Shown here: piece by piece, positions 1-9,586 of the stretch
Position numbering within the stretch: position 1 is the stretch's first letter
How the letters are laid out: every line of letters begins with the position of its first letter
Notes under the pieces: model-generated
The model's database searches: none
What the model saw: only the letters and a program-made list of their open reading frames with translations
Told to the model about the DNA's origin: nothing
Assembly: GCA_016184365.1 (NCBI GenBank)
Contig: JACPCW010000085.1
Coordinates: forward strand, 1 to 64,000
Direction: 5' to 3'
From: Candidatus Rokuibacteriota bacterium
Lineage (GTDB): Bacteria; Methylomirabilota; Methylomirabilia; Rokubacteriales; CSP1-6
Length of the DNA stretch: 64,000 nt
Translations under genes and position numbers: made by a program

Positions 1-209
1 GGCTCCTTGCCCTCTTCAGGGCGCCACGCCCCTGGCACCGCCTCCGGGCTGCGATAGTAGAGAACGGGCCCAGGACCGCTCAGGGCGCCGAAGGTGCGGA
101 GCAATGCGTCCTGCAGCAGGCGCCACAGCACGGGAGGATGGGGTCTCCGGTCCGAGTCGCGCACCACAGGGATCAGGAAGCTGCAGGCGGGTCTGGGGCC
201 CTCTTCCAC
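1..209 (-). CDS. partial hypothetical protein (truncated by window edge)
   Basis: Open frame on minus strand from GTG at 209: VEEGPRPACSFLIPVVRDSDRRPHPPVLWRLLQDALLRTFGALSGPGPVLYYRSPEAVPGAWRPEEGKEP...; stop upstream in frame; runs off window start. Confidence 0.4.
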   Translation of the reverse strand, partial: MEEGPRPACSFLIPVVRDSDRRPHPPVLWRLLQDALLRTFGALSGPGPVLYYRSPEAVPGAWRPEEGKE

Positions 210-263
210 CGCTCCACGCTCCTCGCCGCATCATCGGCGACCTCCGAACACGAGGATACCCGT

Positions 264-286
264 GTAGTTGACCAGCCGTCAACTAC
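264..286. repeat. perfect 9-bp inverted repeat GTAGTTGAC-CAGCC-GTCAACTAC at 3' end of recombinase cassette (terminator or recombination site)
   Basis: Direct reading; overlaps stop codon of the 201-aa ORF. Confidence 0.6.
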
Positions 287-884
287 CACGAATCGGCTCC
301 CGCACGGCGGCGACGGTCACGCGCCGCCGTCGATGGTCTCTCGCGCTTGTGGGGCCCAACTCGTCCTCACGGATTCGATTCTGAGGCTCTTCGACGTGCC
401 GATCGCATTGGTGTGCGGCCATGATCTTTGAAGCGACGTCTGGCGTCACATGACGGATGAGATCCTGTTGAAGGCTGACGACTATTCCCCGGAGTCGCTC
501 ACTCTGCGTCTCGGCCTCCCGCAGCCGCTCAGCTCGCTGGCGCCACTGGTCCCGCTCCGCTTCCAGCGCGTGCGCTCTCCGGGAGAGCTTCTCGACGGCG
601 AGTTCGAGGTCCTTGACGCGCTCCAGCGCCGCCGCGAGCTGAAGTCGTTCGGCGGGCGGGCGGGCCGCGAGAGACCACCTCGTCGACGACCTCGCTTGAT
701 CACGAAGGGCCCGGACACGCTGCGCGACGTCTCGATAGCGGTGGGTCACGGTCACGTACGCGAGGCCCACGCGGCGGGCGAACGCCGCGACGCTCAGAGG
801 CTCGCCGGAAGCTTCGAGGCGCGCGATCTCGTTCTCGAGACGCGCGCGCGTGGCTCCCACATCCGTGGCCCGAGGCTTAGCCAT
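279..884 (-). CDS. TnpC/DUF6262-like coiled-coil accessory protein
   Basis: MAKPRATDVGATRARLENEIARLEASGEPLSVAAFARRVGLAYVTVTHRYRDVAQRVRALRDQ...; HTH-like N-term followed by coiled coil; last gene of recombinase operon. Confidence 0.65.
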   Translation of the reverse strand: MAKPRATDVGATRARLENEIARLEASGEPLSVAAFARRVGLAYVTVTHRYRDVAQRVRALRDQARSSTRWSLAARPPAERLQLAAALERVKDLELAVEKLSRRAHALEAERDQWRQRAERLREAETQSERLRGIVVSLQQDLIRHVTPDVASKIMAAHQCDRHVEEPQNRIREDELGPTSARDHRRRRVTVAAVREPIRGS

Positions 885-3264
885 CCCGCCATACCCTCGG
901 TCGCTGGGCGTCGAGGCGACGCGGCCGATGCGCCCCGCGAAGGCCGAGCCGCCGATTGTGGGCGACGAGCCGTCGGGTAATGTCGCGATGGCGCGATCGC
1001 AGCCGAGTCACGTCGGTGTGGATCGCGACGGCGAAGCGCCGGAGGGGCTCAGGTCGCTCTGAAGCGAGCACGCGTTGAAGCCGGCGCTCGGCGGCGACCC
1101 GAATGGCCCGCTGTCGGACCGAGCGGTTGTGCGCCTTCAGGCGCCGGCACCACGCTGGTTCACGCAGGAAGAAGTTGCGCAGTGAGCGACCGCAGAGTGC
1201 GGCGAACTCCTTGTACGTAGCGCGTTCCCCTCGCAACCAGAGGGCCTTGAGGCGAGCGGCCATCTCCTCGTCGGCGTCGAGGGGCTGGCTGTGTCGGACC
1301 ACGCGACGGAAGACGGTTGGGGTGTTCTGGAGAGCCAGCGTCGAGACGCCGAGGCTGCGTGCCAGCGTTCGGATCCACAGAGGTCGCCGCTCCGCCTCGA
1401 CAGCGTCGAGAAACGCCTCGGCGCGGCTCATCTCCTCTGGAGTGAGAGACCGAGGGCTGGCAGCTGGAAGCCGGCGCCGGCGGGCGAACGGGCTCGACCG
1501 AAGCGCGTTCTGCCGACGGCGCTCACGCATGGCGGATCTGAACGGCTTCGACGCATCGAAGTGCCTTCCGCCCGTGGGGTCCCCGGTCGTCGGCGGTCGG
1601 TGCTCCTCGAGTCCCGGGGACAGCTTGCTTGCGGCCTGCGGGAGGAGTTGGTCCAGTTGAGCGAGCCGGGCGCGGAAGGCGTCCAGTTGCGGGAGGTCCG
1701 GATAGCGATTGTCGAGATAGGCGATGCCCGCGGCGAGCAGGCGTCGATCGACGGCAAGCGCAGCACGCGCTTCCGATGACTCGAGCCGGTAGTCAGAGGC
1801 GCGGCCGTCAGGGCCGATCAGCCGCGGGTCAGAGGCACTGCAAGGCCCCGTGGCAGGCGGCAAGAGGCAATGGCCGTAGTACGACGGCAGGAGAAACCAA
1901 CCCCGCGCACCCCACCGGGTGACCGCATCCTCATCTGGATCCCTGGTGACGACGACCCGGTGCTCAGTCAGGGGCGCCGTCGTACCGTGATGCCGCCGAC
2001 GCTCGTGCATCTCGCGGACCTGCAAGACCTCACGCTGACGCCCGTGGATGTAGACCGCTGTCATCGGGCTGAGACCGGCTGCGGTGCGACGGTGGCCGAG
2101 ATGATCTCCGACGTCGAGGTAGGACGCACCACCGAGGTAGGCTTTGTGGGCGAGGGTGTGGCGCGTTTGGTGCGGCTCGATCGGATAGTACGCGCCCTGG
2201 TAGACGATCGCCTCGCGGTGGACGAAGCCCGGGCGGATGATCTGCCAGTCATCCGTCATGCGACCGTTGAGCCAGAGCCGAAACGCGCTGGCGCTGACGG
2301 TCCGCGCCTGACCGCCGCCATTGGCGCCGCCTCGCCGCTCAGTGAGGAACAGACGGTTCAACCCGCTGCGGGCCGCGAGGTCCTCGGTCAGTGCCTGCGC
2401 GTGGCCGACGGCGCCACGGACGATCGCGGCTCCAGGCTCGGGGACGAAGACCCGGAACGCTCCCTGCCGAGACTTCGTGTCGTTGTAGGCGAACCAGACT
2501 CCTGGTCCCGTGTGGGCGCGCTCTTCGTCCGTCGGTTCCTGGAGTGGTTGCCGGACGACCAGGAGGAGCTCGGAGATCCGCCGGCCGGTGAACACCAGGA
2601 GTTTGCAGATCTGCAGGTAGAGGCGAACGGACAGCACGGACTTCGGCCGGGCCGTCAGCGCGATGCGTTCGATCATGGCCTCGTGGCGCGCAACCGCTGC
2701 CATGAACGCGCGGCTGACCTCATCGGGGATGACGCGCTCGAGCCCTTCGGTGAACGGGGCACGGCCCCGCCGGTCCGGTGGCGCCGCCCGGCGACTTGGG
2801 CGGAAGTGCGCTGGGTTCCCGCGATGCTGGCGCCGGAGGAAGGCGGCGAACTCGGCGATCGCCGTCAGTTCCGCACGTGCCTGCTCGCGTCCCGAGGTCG
2901 CGAACCATTCTTCGACCGCCCGGGCATCGTCCGCGGTCAGCATCGCGGGCGGACGGGACGCGGCCGAGCGGTCTTGCAGGATCCGGAGCAACCACCGGAG
3001 AACGCCGAGCGTTGACAGAATCCAGGAATTCGAACGAGCGTCCAGCAGTGCCTGCGTGATGAACGCCTTGACGTCGTCCCTCCATGGCTCCGGGAACTCG
3101 GTGAAGCTGATCTTGTGACTCGACGGCGACCCGGCGATCGTGGAGCGGAACGCGAGATTCCAGACATCCTCCTCGAAGCGCAGGGACGCCGGGAGGCGCG
3201 CGCCCCAGGCCTCAGCGTTGGCGACGACGCGGGCGGCGGCGCCTGAGAGGGCCGGGGTGCCCAT
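877..3264 (-). CDS. tyrosine recombinase/integrase (large, TnpB-like)
   Basis: 795 aa; C-terminal catalytic block IEPHQTRHTLAHKAYLGGASYLDVGDHLGHRR...YIHGRQ (R/HxxR/H/Y pattern). Confidence 0.8.
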   Translation of the reverse strand: MGTPALSGAAARVVANAEAWGARLPASLRFEEDVWNLAFRSTIAGSPSSHKISFTEFPEPWRDDVKAFITQALLDARSNSWILSTLGVLRWLLRILQDRSAASRPPAMLTADDARAVEEWFATSGREQARAELTAIAEFAAFLRRQHRGNPAHFRPSRRAAPPDRRGRAPFTEGLERVIPDEVSRAFMAAVARHEAMIERIALTARPKSVLSVRLYLQICKLLVFTGRRISELLLVVRQPLQEPTDEERAHTGPGVWFAYNDTKSRQGAFRVFVPEPGAAIVRGAVGHAQALTEDLAARSGLNRLFLTERRGGANGGGQARTVSASAFRLWLNGRMTDDWQIIRPGFVHREAIVYQGAYYPIEPHQTRHTLAHKAYLGGASYLDVGDHLGHRRTAAGLSPMTAVYIHGRQREVLQVREMHERRRHHGTTAPLTEHRVVVTRDPDEDAVTRWGARGWFLLPSYYGHCLLPPATGPCSASDPRLIGPDGRASDYRLESSEARAALAVDRRLLAAGIAYLDNRYPDLPQLDAFRARLAQLDQLLPQAASKLSPGLEEHRPPTTGDPTGGRHFDASKPFRSAMRERRRQNALRSSPFARRRRLPAASPRSLTPEEMSRAEAFLDAVEAERRPLWIRTLARSLGVSTLALQNTPTVFRRVVRHSQPLDADEEMAARLKALWLRGERATYKEFAALCGRSLRNFFLREPAWCRRLKAHNRSVRQRAIRVAAERRLQRVLASERPEPLRRFAVAIHTDVTRLRSRHRDITRRLVAHNRRLGLRGAHRPRRLDAQRPRVWRDG

Positions 3265-4672
3265 CGGTGCTCCTGGCCTGGGAGAGGCGGCGGTCGATGA
3301 GGGTCACGTAGGTATCGGTCAGCGCCGCGTGCTCGAAATCGCGTTCTCCTTCGGCTTCTCCTGCCCGAACCGCTCGCCGCTGGAACTCGTCACGCTCGTA
3401 GACGAAGTTGTGGCGCTTGCTCGCCCAGACCGCGAGGAGCGGGCAGTCGAAGCAATGGGCGGCCAGCCGAACGTCACGGTCCGGATGGCGTTGAACCTGT
3501 TCGAGCGCGTCTGCGCGCTCGCCCGTGCCTTGCCCTGGATAGCGGTACGCGCTGGATAGACGCGACACCTCGCCGGCTATGGCCTTGGCGATGCCGCTGG
3601 CGGCCTCGAGCTCCTGCCGCCCGCGATAGTACAGTTCGGTCGTCGACGCCCAGGCGTGTCGCATGATCGTGCGCACCCGCTCGCGGTTGCCTACGCCCCG
3701 GGCGAGATGGGTCCCGAGGCTCTTCCGGCCGTCACGCAGCTGCAAGTCGGCCGGTAGGTGATGACCGTCGTGCCGCTGAAGCATCTGGCGAACGGCACGG
3801 TTGAGGCTCTCGGTCGTCAGGATGGCCGGCCGCGGGCATGACCGGACGAAGAGGAGTCTCGTGTCGAGAGCGTCTCGCCCGTCACGGCCGACGTCCACGA
3901 TCGCGTTGAGGATCGTGAGGCTCTCGCGGTCGATCGGGACCATGTCGGGGTCTTTGTTCGGGGCGTGCACGTGGAGCTTGTGCTTTTCATGGATCGGGTC
4001 AGCCCGAACATCGTCGATCGTGAGGACGTTCAACTCCTCGGGTCGGAGTCCGTCGTGAAAGGCCAGCCAGCAGGCGCCCAGCGCGTGGAGGTCGCCCCGA
4101 CAGGTCGGCGATCGCTCGCCCTCCTGGACCCGCCGCCACTCCTCCGCGAGGACTGCGTACAGTTCGTCGTACTGCTCCCGGCTGAGGGCGCGCTGCTGGA
4201 CGCGCCGCTGAGCGATCAGGTTGCCTCCGCGAAACACCCGCTGCGACACCGCGTGGAGGGCGTCGAGCGTCCGGTTGGTCGATCCGGGAAGCGACAGCAA
4301 TTGCGCGTGCCGGACCGCCGCGGCGATCCATCCGAATTGGCAGCGCCGATAGTCATGGCTCAGCGGCTTCCCGTGGTCGCCACGCTGCCGGCCGAGCCAG
4401 GCCGCGTGATCCGCCCAGTCCGCCTCCTCGAGTTGATCGAATTCGGTCGACAGCCGACCACGTTCAGCGAGGAACCGATTGAGCCAGCGGGCCGTCGCCC
4501 AGATGTTGTACGCCTGGGCCAAGGAATCGCTTGCGTACGACGCGGCGAGCACCGCTCGCCACCAACCGCGCACGCTCCCGGGGACCTCGGTGAAATCGAG
4601 AGCGACACGGTACCGTAGCGGGCCTCGATGGCCCGGAACGCGCCAGTGATCTTCGTCCAGGACCTCGACCAC
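3212..4672 (-). CDS. tyrosine recombinase/integrase (middle gene; N-terminus probably truncated)
   Basis: 486 aa; DGRKSLGTHLARGVGNRERVRTIMRHAWASTTELYYRGRQ catalytic-like block; overlaps downstream recombinase. Confidence 0.75.
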   Translation of the reverse strand: MVEVLDEDHWRVPGHRGPLRYRVALDFTEVPGSVRGWWRAVLAASYASDSLAQAYNIWATARWLNRFLAERGRLSTEFDQLEEADWADHAAWLGRQRGDHGKPLSHDYRRCQFGWIAAAVRHAQLLSLPGSTNRTLDALHAVSQRVFRGGNLIAQRRVQQRALSREQYDELYAVLAEEWRRVQEGERSPTCRGDLHALGACWLAFHDGLRPEELNVLTIDDVRADPIHEKHKLHVHAPNKDPDMVPIDRESLTILNAIVDVGRDGRDALDTRLLFVRSCPRPAILTTESLNRAVRQMLQRHDGHHLPADLQLRDGRKSLGTHLARGVGNRERVRTIMRHAWASTTELYYRGRQELEAASGIAKAIAGEVSRLSSAYRYPGQGTGERADALEQVQRHPDRDVRLAAHCFDCPLLAVWASKRHNFVYERDEFQRRAVRAGEAEGERDFEHAALTDTYVTLIDRRLSQARSTDGHPGPLRRRRPRRRQR

Positions 4673-5756
4673 CTCGCCGTTCCGGCACGACAGCGCTCTG
4701 GCGGACTTCGAGATCGAGTCCGTCCTCTTCCGCCATGACGGCCCACGTGTGGCGGAGCATGTGGGGCGTGACGCGCAGCCCGAGGCCTCCCCGCCTCTCT
4801 GGCGCTGACATCGCCATGAACAGGTACCTCAGCGTCGTGTTGTCCAGCGGCCGACCGTCATCAGCGCCGCCTGGCGCGTGCTCGCAGAAGAACAGGCCGT
4901 GGTCGAGCACGTCCGCCTGATGCGGGCGGGCCTCCTGGCGATAGCGGTCGAGCCATTGGATCGTTTCGTCCGACACCGTCACGACATACTCGCCCGTCTT
5001 CACCGCGCGGTGATTGCGGCCCTTCCGAAACCACGTGGCGCGGTAGTCTGCGACGCCGAACGAGACGGTGAGCGTGCGGGCGAGCCAGTCGATGCCGTTC
5101 GTGCGGAGCGCGAGCAGCGCGCCTTTCCGCAGGGCACCGTCCCAGAGGGTCTCGAACATGGCACGGTTTCGGATCTGGAGCACCGCGTCGAACGCGAAGG
5201 TCTGCATGATCCAGCGGCGGCACCGATCGAGTTGCTCCTGGGTCAGAGTCCTCGGGAGAGTCCGCTTGAGGCGTGGGAGAAGATCCTTGCTGAGCCGTGC
5301 GATCTCATCGGCGTTGAGCCGGGAGAGGCGGAGGCGAGAGCGGCGACCGCGGCGCTCCTGCGGCGGTCCGAGGATCGGATAGGTGTCATCGGGCTCCATC
5401 GCCCATGCGAAGAACCGGATCGTCGCGGCGAGCGTCGCGTGAATCGTCTTCGGCGACGACTTCGGCCCCTTCTTCAACAGGGGCTCGACGGTGGTGGCTT
5501 GGAGGACGAGGTCCCGTCGAAAGCGCTCGAGATCGAGCCGAGTGACGGCCGTGAGCTCGAGCCCTCCACGATCGAGCCACTTCCAGAACGGGAGCAGGCG
5601 TTCCGCGTAGTTCAGAACCGTGTGTCGTGACGTGGCGCCCGGATGGACGTAGCTGAAGAGGTACCGGGTAGGCTCCGCAACAGGAACTCCGTCCCGACAG
5701 ATCGTCCGGAAGCACGTGCCCTCGGGCATCCGAACCCAGTCGAGCGCGATGCCCAC
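4464..5756 (-). pseudogene. tyrosine recombinase/integrase (TnpA-like), C-terminus aberrant
   Basis: N-terminal SAM-like domain and TPHMLRHTWAVMAEEDGLDLEV present, but the expected LGH...Y segment is replaced by unrelated RQSAVVPERRGGRGPG... Confidence 0.65.
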
Positions 5757-5839
5757 CGCCAGCCTCCACAGTTCCTGCCTGGGGTGTGACTCGCGTCCTT
5801 GGTAGCATCTCGGCCCAGCGTTCCCATTGAAAAATCGAC

Positions 5840-5877
5840 GGGCCGGAGCATGTACCTGGGTACATCATCTCCGGCCC
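5840..5877 (-). terminator. nested-stem hairpin, probable intrinsic terminator of nrdJ
   Basis: GGGCCGGAG (5840-5848)/CTCCGGCCC (5869-5877) enclosing ATGTACC/GGTACAT; on minus strand followed by GTCGATTTTTC, on plus strand by ATCTTTTT; 50 nt after nrdJ stop. Confidence 0.7.
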
Positions 5878-5926
5878 ATCTTTTTAGGGCGTTGCTAGTC
5901 CTGAGTCCCTATCCCGTAGACAGCTC

Positions 5927-8900
5927 CTAACACTCATTGAAGCCGCAGCTCAGGCACTTCTTGCAGCCTTCCTCGTACACGAACGTCGCCTGCCCGCACT
6001 CACGGCAGAGATCGCCGACGCGCTTGGGCTTGTCGACCGCCGGGAGCGAGCCGCCGTTCGCCGGCGCCTTCACCTGCCCGATGTGCTCGGCCAGCGTGCG
6101 CGCGAGCGCGTCCGGCAGCGACAGCACCTTCTGCGGCCCGAAGCCGATCGGGCCACCGCCGCCGATGCGGGACAGCTGGCTGATGACTTCCTCGAGGCGC
6201 CGGCCCGCGGAGAGCGGCGACGGCAGGCGCAGCGTGAGCGAGATCAGTCGACCGAGCGCCTCGGCCACCGCCATCGTGTCCGACCCGCCCTTGCCGACCT
6301 GCACGAAGACCTCGAACGGCTCGCCGTCGATCGTCTCGTTGACCGTGATGAACGCCGTCCCGATCGGCGTCTCCATCCGATAGGTCGAGCCCGTCAGGCT
6401 GTGCGGGCGGGGCTTGATGACGGTGCCGCCGATCGCCGGCGCCGGCGCGGCGTCCTTCTTGCCGACACCGATGTTCAGCACCTGCTCGCCCTTGCAGCCG
6501 TCGCGGAACACCGTGATGCCGAGGCACCCGAGGTCCCACGCCGTCCGGTATGCGTCCGCAACGTCTTCTTCGCTCGCCTCGTTCGGCAGGTTGATCGTCT
6601 TCGACACGCCGTTGTCCGTGTACTTCTGGAACGCGGCCTGGTGCCGGACGTGCCACTGGAAGCTGACCTCGTGCGCCGTCTTGAACACGCGCTGCGCCGA
6701 TTCGGGCACGCCGGGGATGCCGTGCACGGTGCCGCGCCGCGCGATCTCTTCCTTGAGCGCGTCGGAGTAGAAGCCGAGCTCGCGCGCGATCTCCTCGAAC
6801 GTGTCGTTGACGAACGTCAGCACGCGCTCGCCGTCCGGCTGCTTGACGCGGTGCTGGAACGCGAGCGCGAAGATGGGCTCGATGCCGGACGAGCAGCCCG
6901 CGATCATCGAGATCGTGCCGGTCGGCGCGATCGTCGTGACGGTCGAGTTCCGCATCGGCCGGACCTTGCCGTAGATCGACTCGCTCCAGTTCGGGAAGGG
7001 CCCGCGCTCTTCCGCGAGCTTCGCGGACTGGTCGTGGCCTTTCTCCTTCACGAAGGCCATGATCTGCCCGGCGAGATCGAGCGCCTCCTGGCTGTCGTAC
7101 GGCACGCCGATCCGGAAGAGCAGATCCGCCCAGCCCATGATCCCGAGCCCGATGCGACGGTTGTCCTTCACCATCCTGTCGATCTCGGGCAGCGGGTAGG
7201 GGTTCATCTCGATGACGTCGTCGAGGAAGCGCACGGCCAGCCGCACCACGCGCTCCATCTCGTCCCAGTCGATCGACCACTCGCCGTTCTCGCCGCGACG
7301 CGCGAACTTCGACACGTTGAGCGAGCCGAGGTTGCACGCCTCGTTCGGCAAAAGCGGTTGCTCACCACAAGGATTTGTCGCCTCGACCTGCCCGATCGCA
7401 GGCGTCGGGTTCGCAGGGCTCGCGTTGATGCGGTCGATGAACACCATGCCGGGGTCGCCAGTCCGCCATGCCGCACGCACGATGCGTTCGAAGACTTCCC
7501 GGGCGGAGAGCTGGCCGACCGCCTGGTTGGTGCGCGGGTTGATGAGCTCGTATTCCTCGCCCTTCGCGAGGGCGTCCATGAACCGGTCCGTTGCCGCGAC
7601 CGAGATGTTGAAGTTCGTGATCCCGCCGTCGAGCTTGCAGTCGATGAACTCGAGGATGTCGGGGTGATCGATTTTCAGGATGCCCATGTTGGCGCCGCGA
7701 CGGGTGTTGTGGCTGACGAACCCGTTGGCGATGTACGTGTGGTTCGCCGGCACGGATAGGTCGAGTGTCAGCGACTCGCCCTCCTCGATCTTGGCGACCT
7801 GGTCGTAGAACTGGCTGTTCCCCAGGAACCACTGGACGGTCGCATCGTGATCGACCGACTCGTGCGCGTCGGCGAGCCTCCGCAGGCGCGAGCGGCTGAG
7901 GTGTCGCGGAGCGGACAGTCCCGGCAGGTAGTGTTGGAGTGCCCGATAGAGCGCTCGATCGGCGCCCCGAGAACTGCGGCCTGGGCCGCTGCCGCGCCCT
8001 GGACCACCGTAGAGCTTCGCGAGCAGCGCACCCTGGAACGGGATGATGTCGTTGAGTTCCCAGGCCTTCGTGAGCCCGGCCTCGAGCCGCGACTGCTTGC
8101 TGGCCGAGAAGAAGCCGATCGTCTCCGCGAAGGCCCGAAGCCCGTCGAGCGTGATGATCCGGAGGCGATAGAGCGGGTTCCGGCCGAAGGCCCCCGTACG
8201 CTTCGCCACCTCGCCGATCGTCGAGGGCATGCCGAGCGCCAGGAGAAGCTGCTGAACCCCCTCAAGCAGACCGCGAGACGTACTGGAGAGCGAGGGATAG
8301 CCGTCCTTGCTGATCGTGCCGTCAGCGGTGAACAGCCCGCGAACCAGACCGCGCGCGACCTCGGGACCCGCCGTGAAGGCGATTTCCGGCAGCCGGACCT
8401 CCAGCGCCGACGGCTTGTCGACGCCGATCGTCTTGAGCCATGCCACGAGGGTCGTCGAATTGAAGAAGTAGTTCTCGGATCCGTCGCCGTCCTTCGCCTG
8501 CTTCACCGGCCGAAGGCCGAACAGCTGCTCGGCGATCGAGGACAGGCGCGCCGCGACGTCCGGTTCCGCACGGCAGACCGTGAGGATGAGGCGACCCGTT
8601 CCACGCGCGTTAACTGAGACGGCGCCGTCACCCAGGAAGTAACCGATGAACTCACCGAGCTCTGCGGTCGGCGCGTCCGGAATCCGGATCGGCGTGGCGT
8701 TCGGATGAGGCTTGGCGTCGAAGCACGGAAACCTGAAGTCCTCGGTCGGGAGATACGTGTTCTTCTGGAGCGCGACCCAATCGCCGACCTTGATGTCCTC
8801 CAGCGTCTTCCAGACGTAGTTTCCCTGCTCGTCGATGACGCGGAGGCGATGCTCGAGCGTCGCGCACACGGAGTAACCGTGTGCCGTCCGAATCCGGCGG

Positions 8901-9586
8901 ACGAGCGCGATGCCGTTGTTGTAGAACTCGTCGGACTCGCGCGGTCCTTCGTCGGTCGCGACGAACAGAGGCCGCGACGGCTCGTGCCACGTCTTCGCGT
9001 CGGCAGCCGATGGCCCGAGCTCGCGGATCGCGATGACGCCGCGATTCGTGGACACGCGGGTGTCCGGCACGACGCAGCCACCCTGTTTCACCGCTTCGGT
9101 GGCGCCGTTGAAGACGCGGAGGAACGAGACGGGACCAGAGGCGCGTCCACCGGTCGAGGCGACGATGTCGTCCTTGGGGCGCAGGCGGGAGAATGCAAAA
9201 CCGGTTCCGCCGCCTGATTGATGGATGATTGCCGCCGCCTTCACTGAGTCGAAGATCTCGGGCATCGAGTCGCCGACGGGCAGCACGTAGCAGGCCGAGT
9301 ACTGCAGGCCATTGCCCTTGCCCGCGTTCATCAGCGTCGGCGAGTTCGGGACGAAGGAGCCCTCGATGATGACGTCGTAGAACGCCGTCGCCACTTCCCG
9401 CACGGCCGCCGGGCTGCGGCCGTACCGCGCCTCGCCTTCGGCAATCGACGTCGCGACCCTCCAGCACATCTCCTCGGGCGTTTCGATCACCTCGCCGCCC
9501 TGGCGGGTCAGGTACCGCTCACGGAGTACGCGGAGTGCCGCATCCGTCCACTTGCCGACTTTGGCTGGGCGTGTCTCGGACTGCAT
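5927..9586 (-). CDS. nrdJ: vitamin B12-dependent (class II) ribonucleoside-diphosphate reductase, intein-containing
   Basis: MQSETRPAKVGKWTDAALRVLRERYL...; NSPTLMNAG, ATNPCGEQPLLPNEACNLGSLNV, APTGTIS motifs; C-terminal CRECGQATFVYEEGCKKCLSCGFNEC zinc-like tail; strong SD TAAGGAGGA upstream of ATG at 9586. Confidence 0.93.
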   Translation of the reverse strand: MQSETRPAKVGKWTDAALRVLRERYLTRQGGEVIETPEEMCWRVATSIAEGEARYGRSPAAVREVATAFYDVIIEGSFVPNSPTLMNAGKGNGLQYSACYVLPVGDSMPEIFDSVKAAAIIHQSGGGTGFAFSRLRPKDDIVASTGGRASGPVSFLRVFNGATEAVKQGGCVVPDTRVSTNRGVIAIRELGPSAADAKTWHEPSRPLFVATDEGPRESDEFYNNGIALVRRIRTAHGYSVCATLEHRLRVIDEQGNYVWKTLEDIKVGDWVALQKNTYLPTEDFRFPCFDAKPHPNATPIRIPDAPTAELGEFIGYFLGDGAVSVNARGTGRLILTVCRAEPDVAARLSSIAEQLFGLRPVKQAKDGDGSENYFFNSTTLVAWLKTIGVDKPSALEVRLPEIAFTAGPEVARGLVRGLFTADGTISKDGYPSLSSTSRGLLEGVQQLLLALGMPSTIGEVAKRTGAFGRNPLYRLRIITLDGLRAFAETIGFFSASKQSRLEAGLTKAWELNDIIPFQGALLAKLYGGPGRGSGPGRSSRGADRALYRALQHYLPGLSAPRHLSRSRLRRLADAHESVDHDATVQWFLGNSQFYDQVAKIEEGESLTLDLSVPANHTYIANGFVSHNTRRGANMGILKIDHPDILEFIDCKLDGGITNFNISVAATDRFMDALAKGEEYELINPRTNQAVGQLSAREVFERIVRAAWRTGDPGMVFIDRINASPANPTPAIGQVEATNPCGEQPLLPNEACNLGSLNVSKFARRGENGEWSIDWDEMERVVRLAVRFLDDVIEMNPYPLPEIDRMVKDNRRIGLGIMGWADLLFRIGVPYDSQEALDLAGQIMAFVKEKGHDQSAKLAEERGPFPNWSESIYGKVRPMRNSTVTTIAPTGTISMIAGCSSGIEPIFALAFQHRVKQPDGERVLTFVNDTFEEIARELGFYSDALKEEIARRGTVHGIPGVPESAQRVFKTAHEVSFQWHVRHQAAFQKYTDNGVSKTINLPNEASEEDVADAYRTAWDLGCLGITVFRDGCKGEQVLNIGVGKKDAAPAPAIGGTVIKPRPHSLTGSTYRMETPIGTAFITVNETIDGEPFEVFVQVGKGGSDTMAVAEALGRLISLTLRLPSPLSAGRRLEEVISQLSRIGGGGPIGFGPQKVLSLPDALARTLAEHIGQVKAPANGGSLPAVDKPKRVGDLCRECGQATFVYEEGCKKCLSCGFNEC
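7706..9076 (-). other. intein with LAGLIDADG-type homing endonuclease inside NrdJ (457 aa)
   Basis: N-splice junction QGG|CVVPDTRVSTNRGVI; C-splice FVSHN|TRRGANM; LAGLIDADG-like LGEFIGYFLGDGAVS and LVRGLFTADGTIS. Confidence 0.93.
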
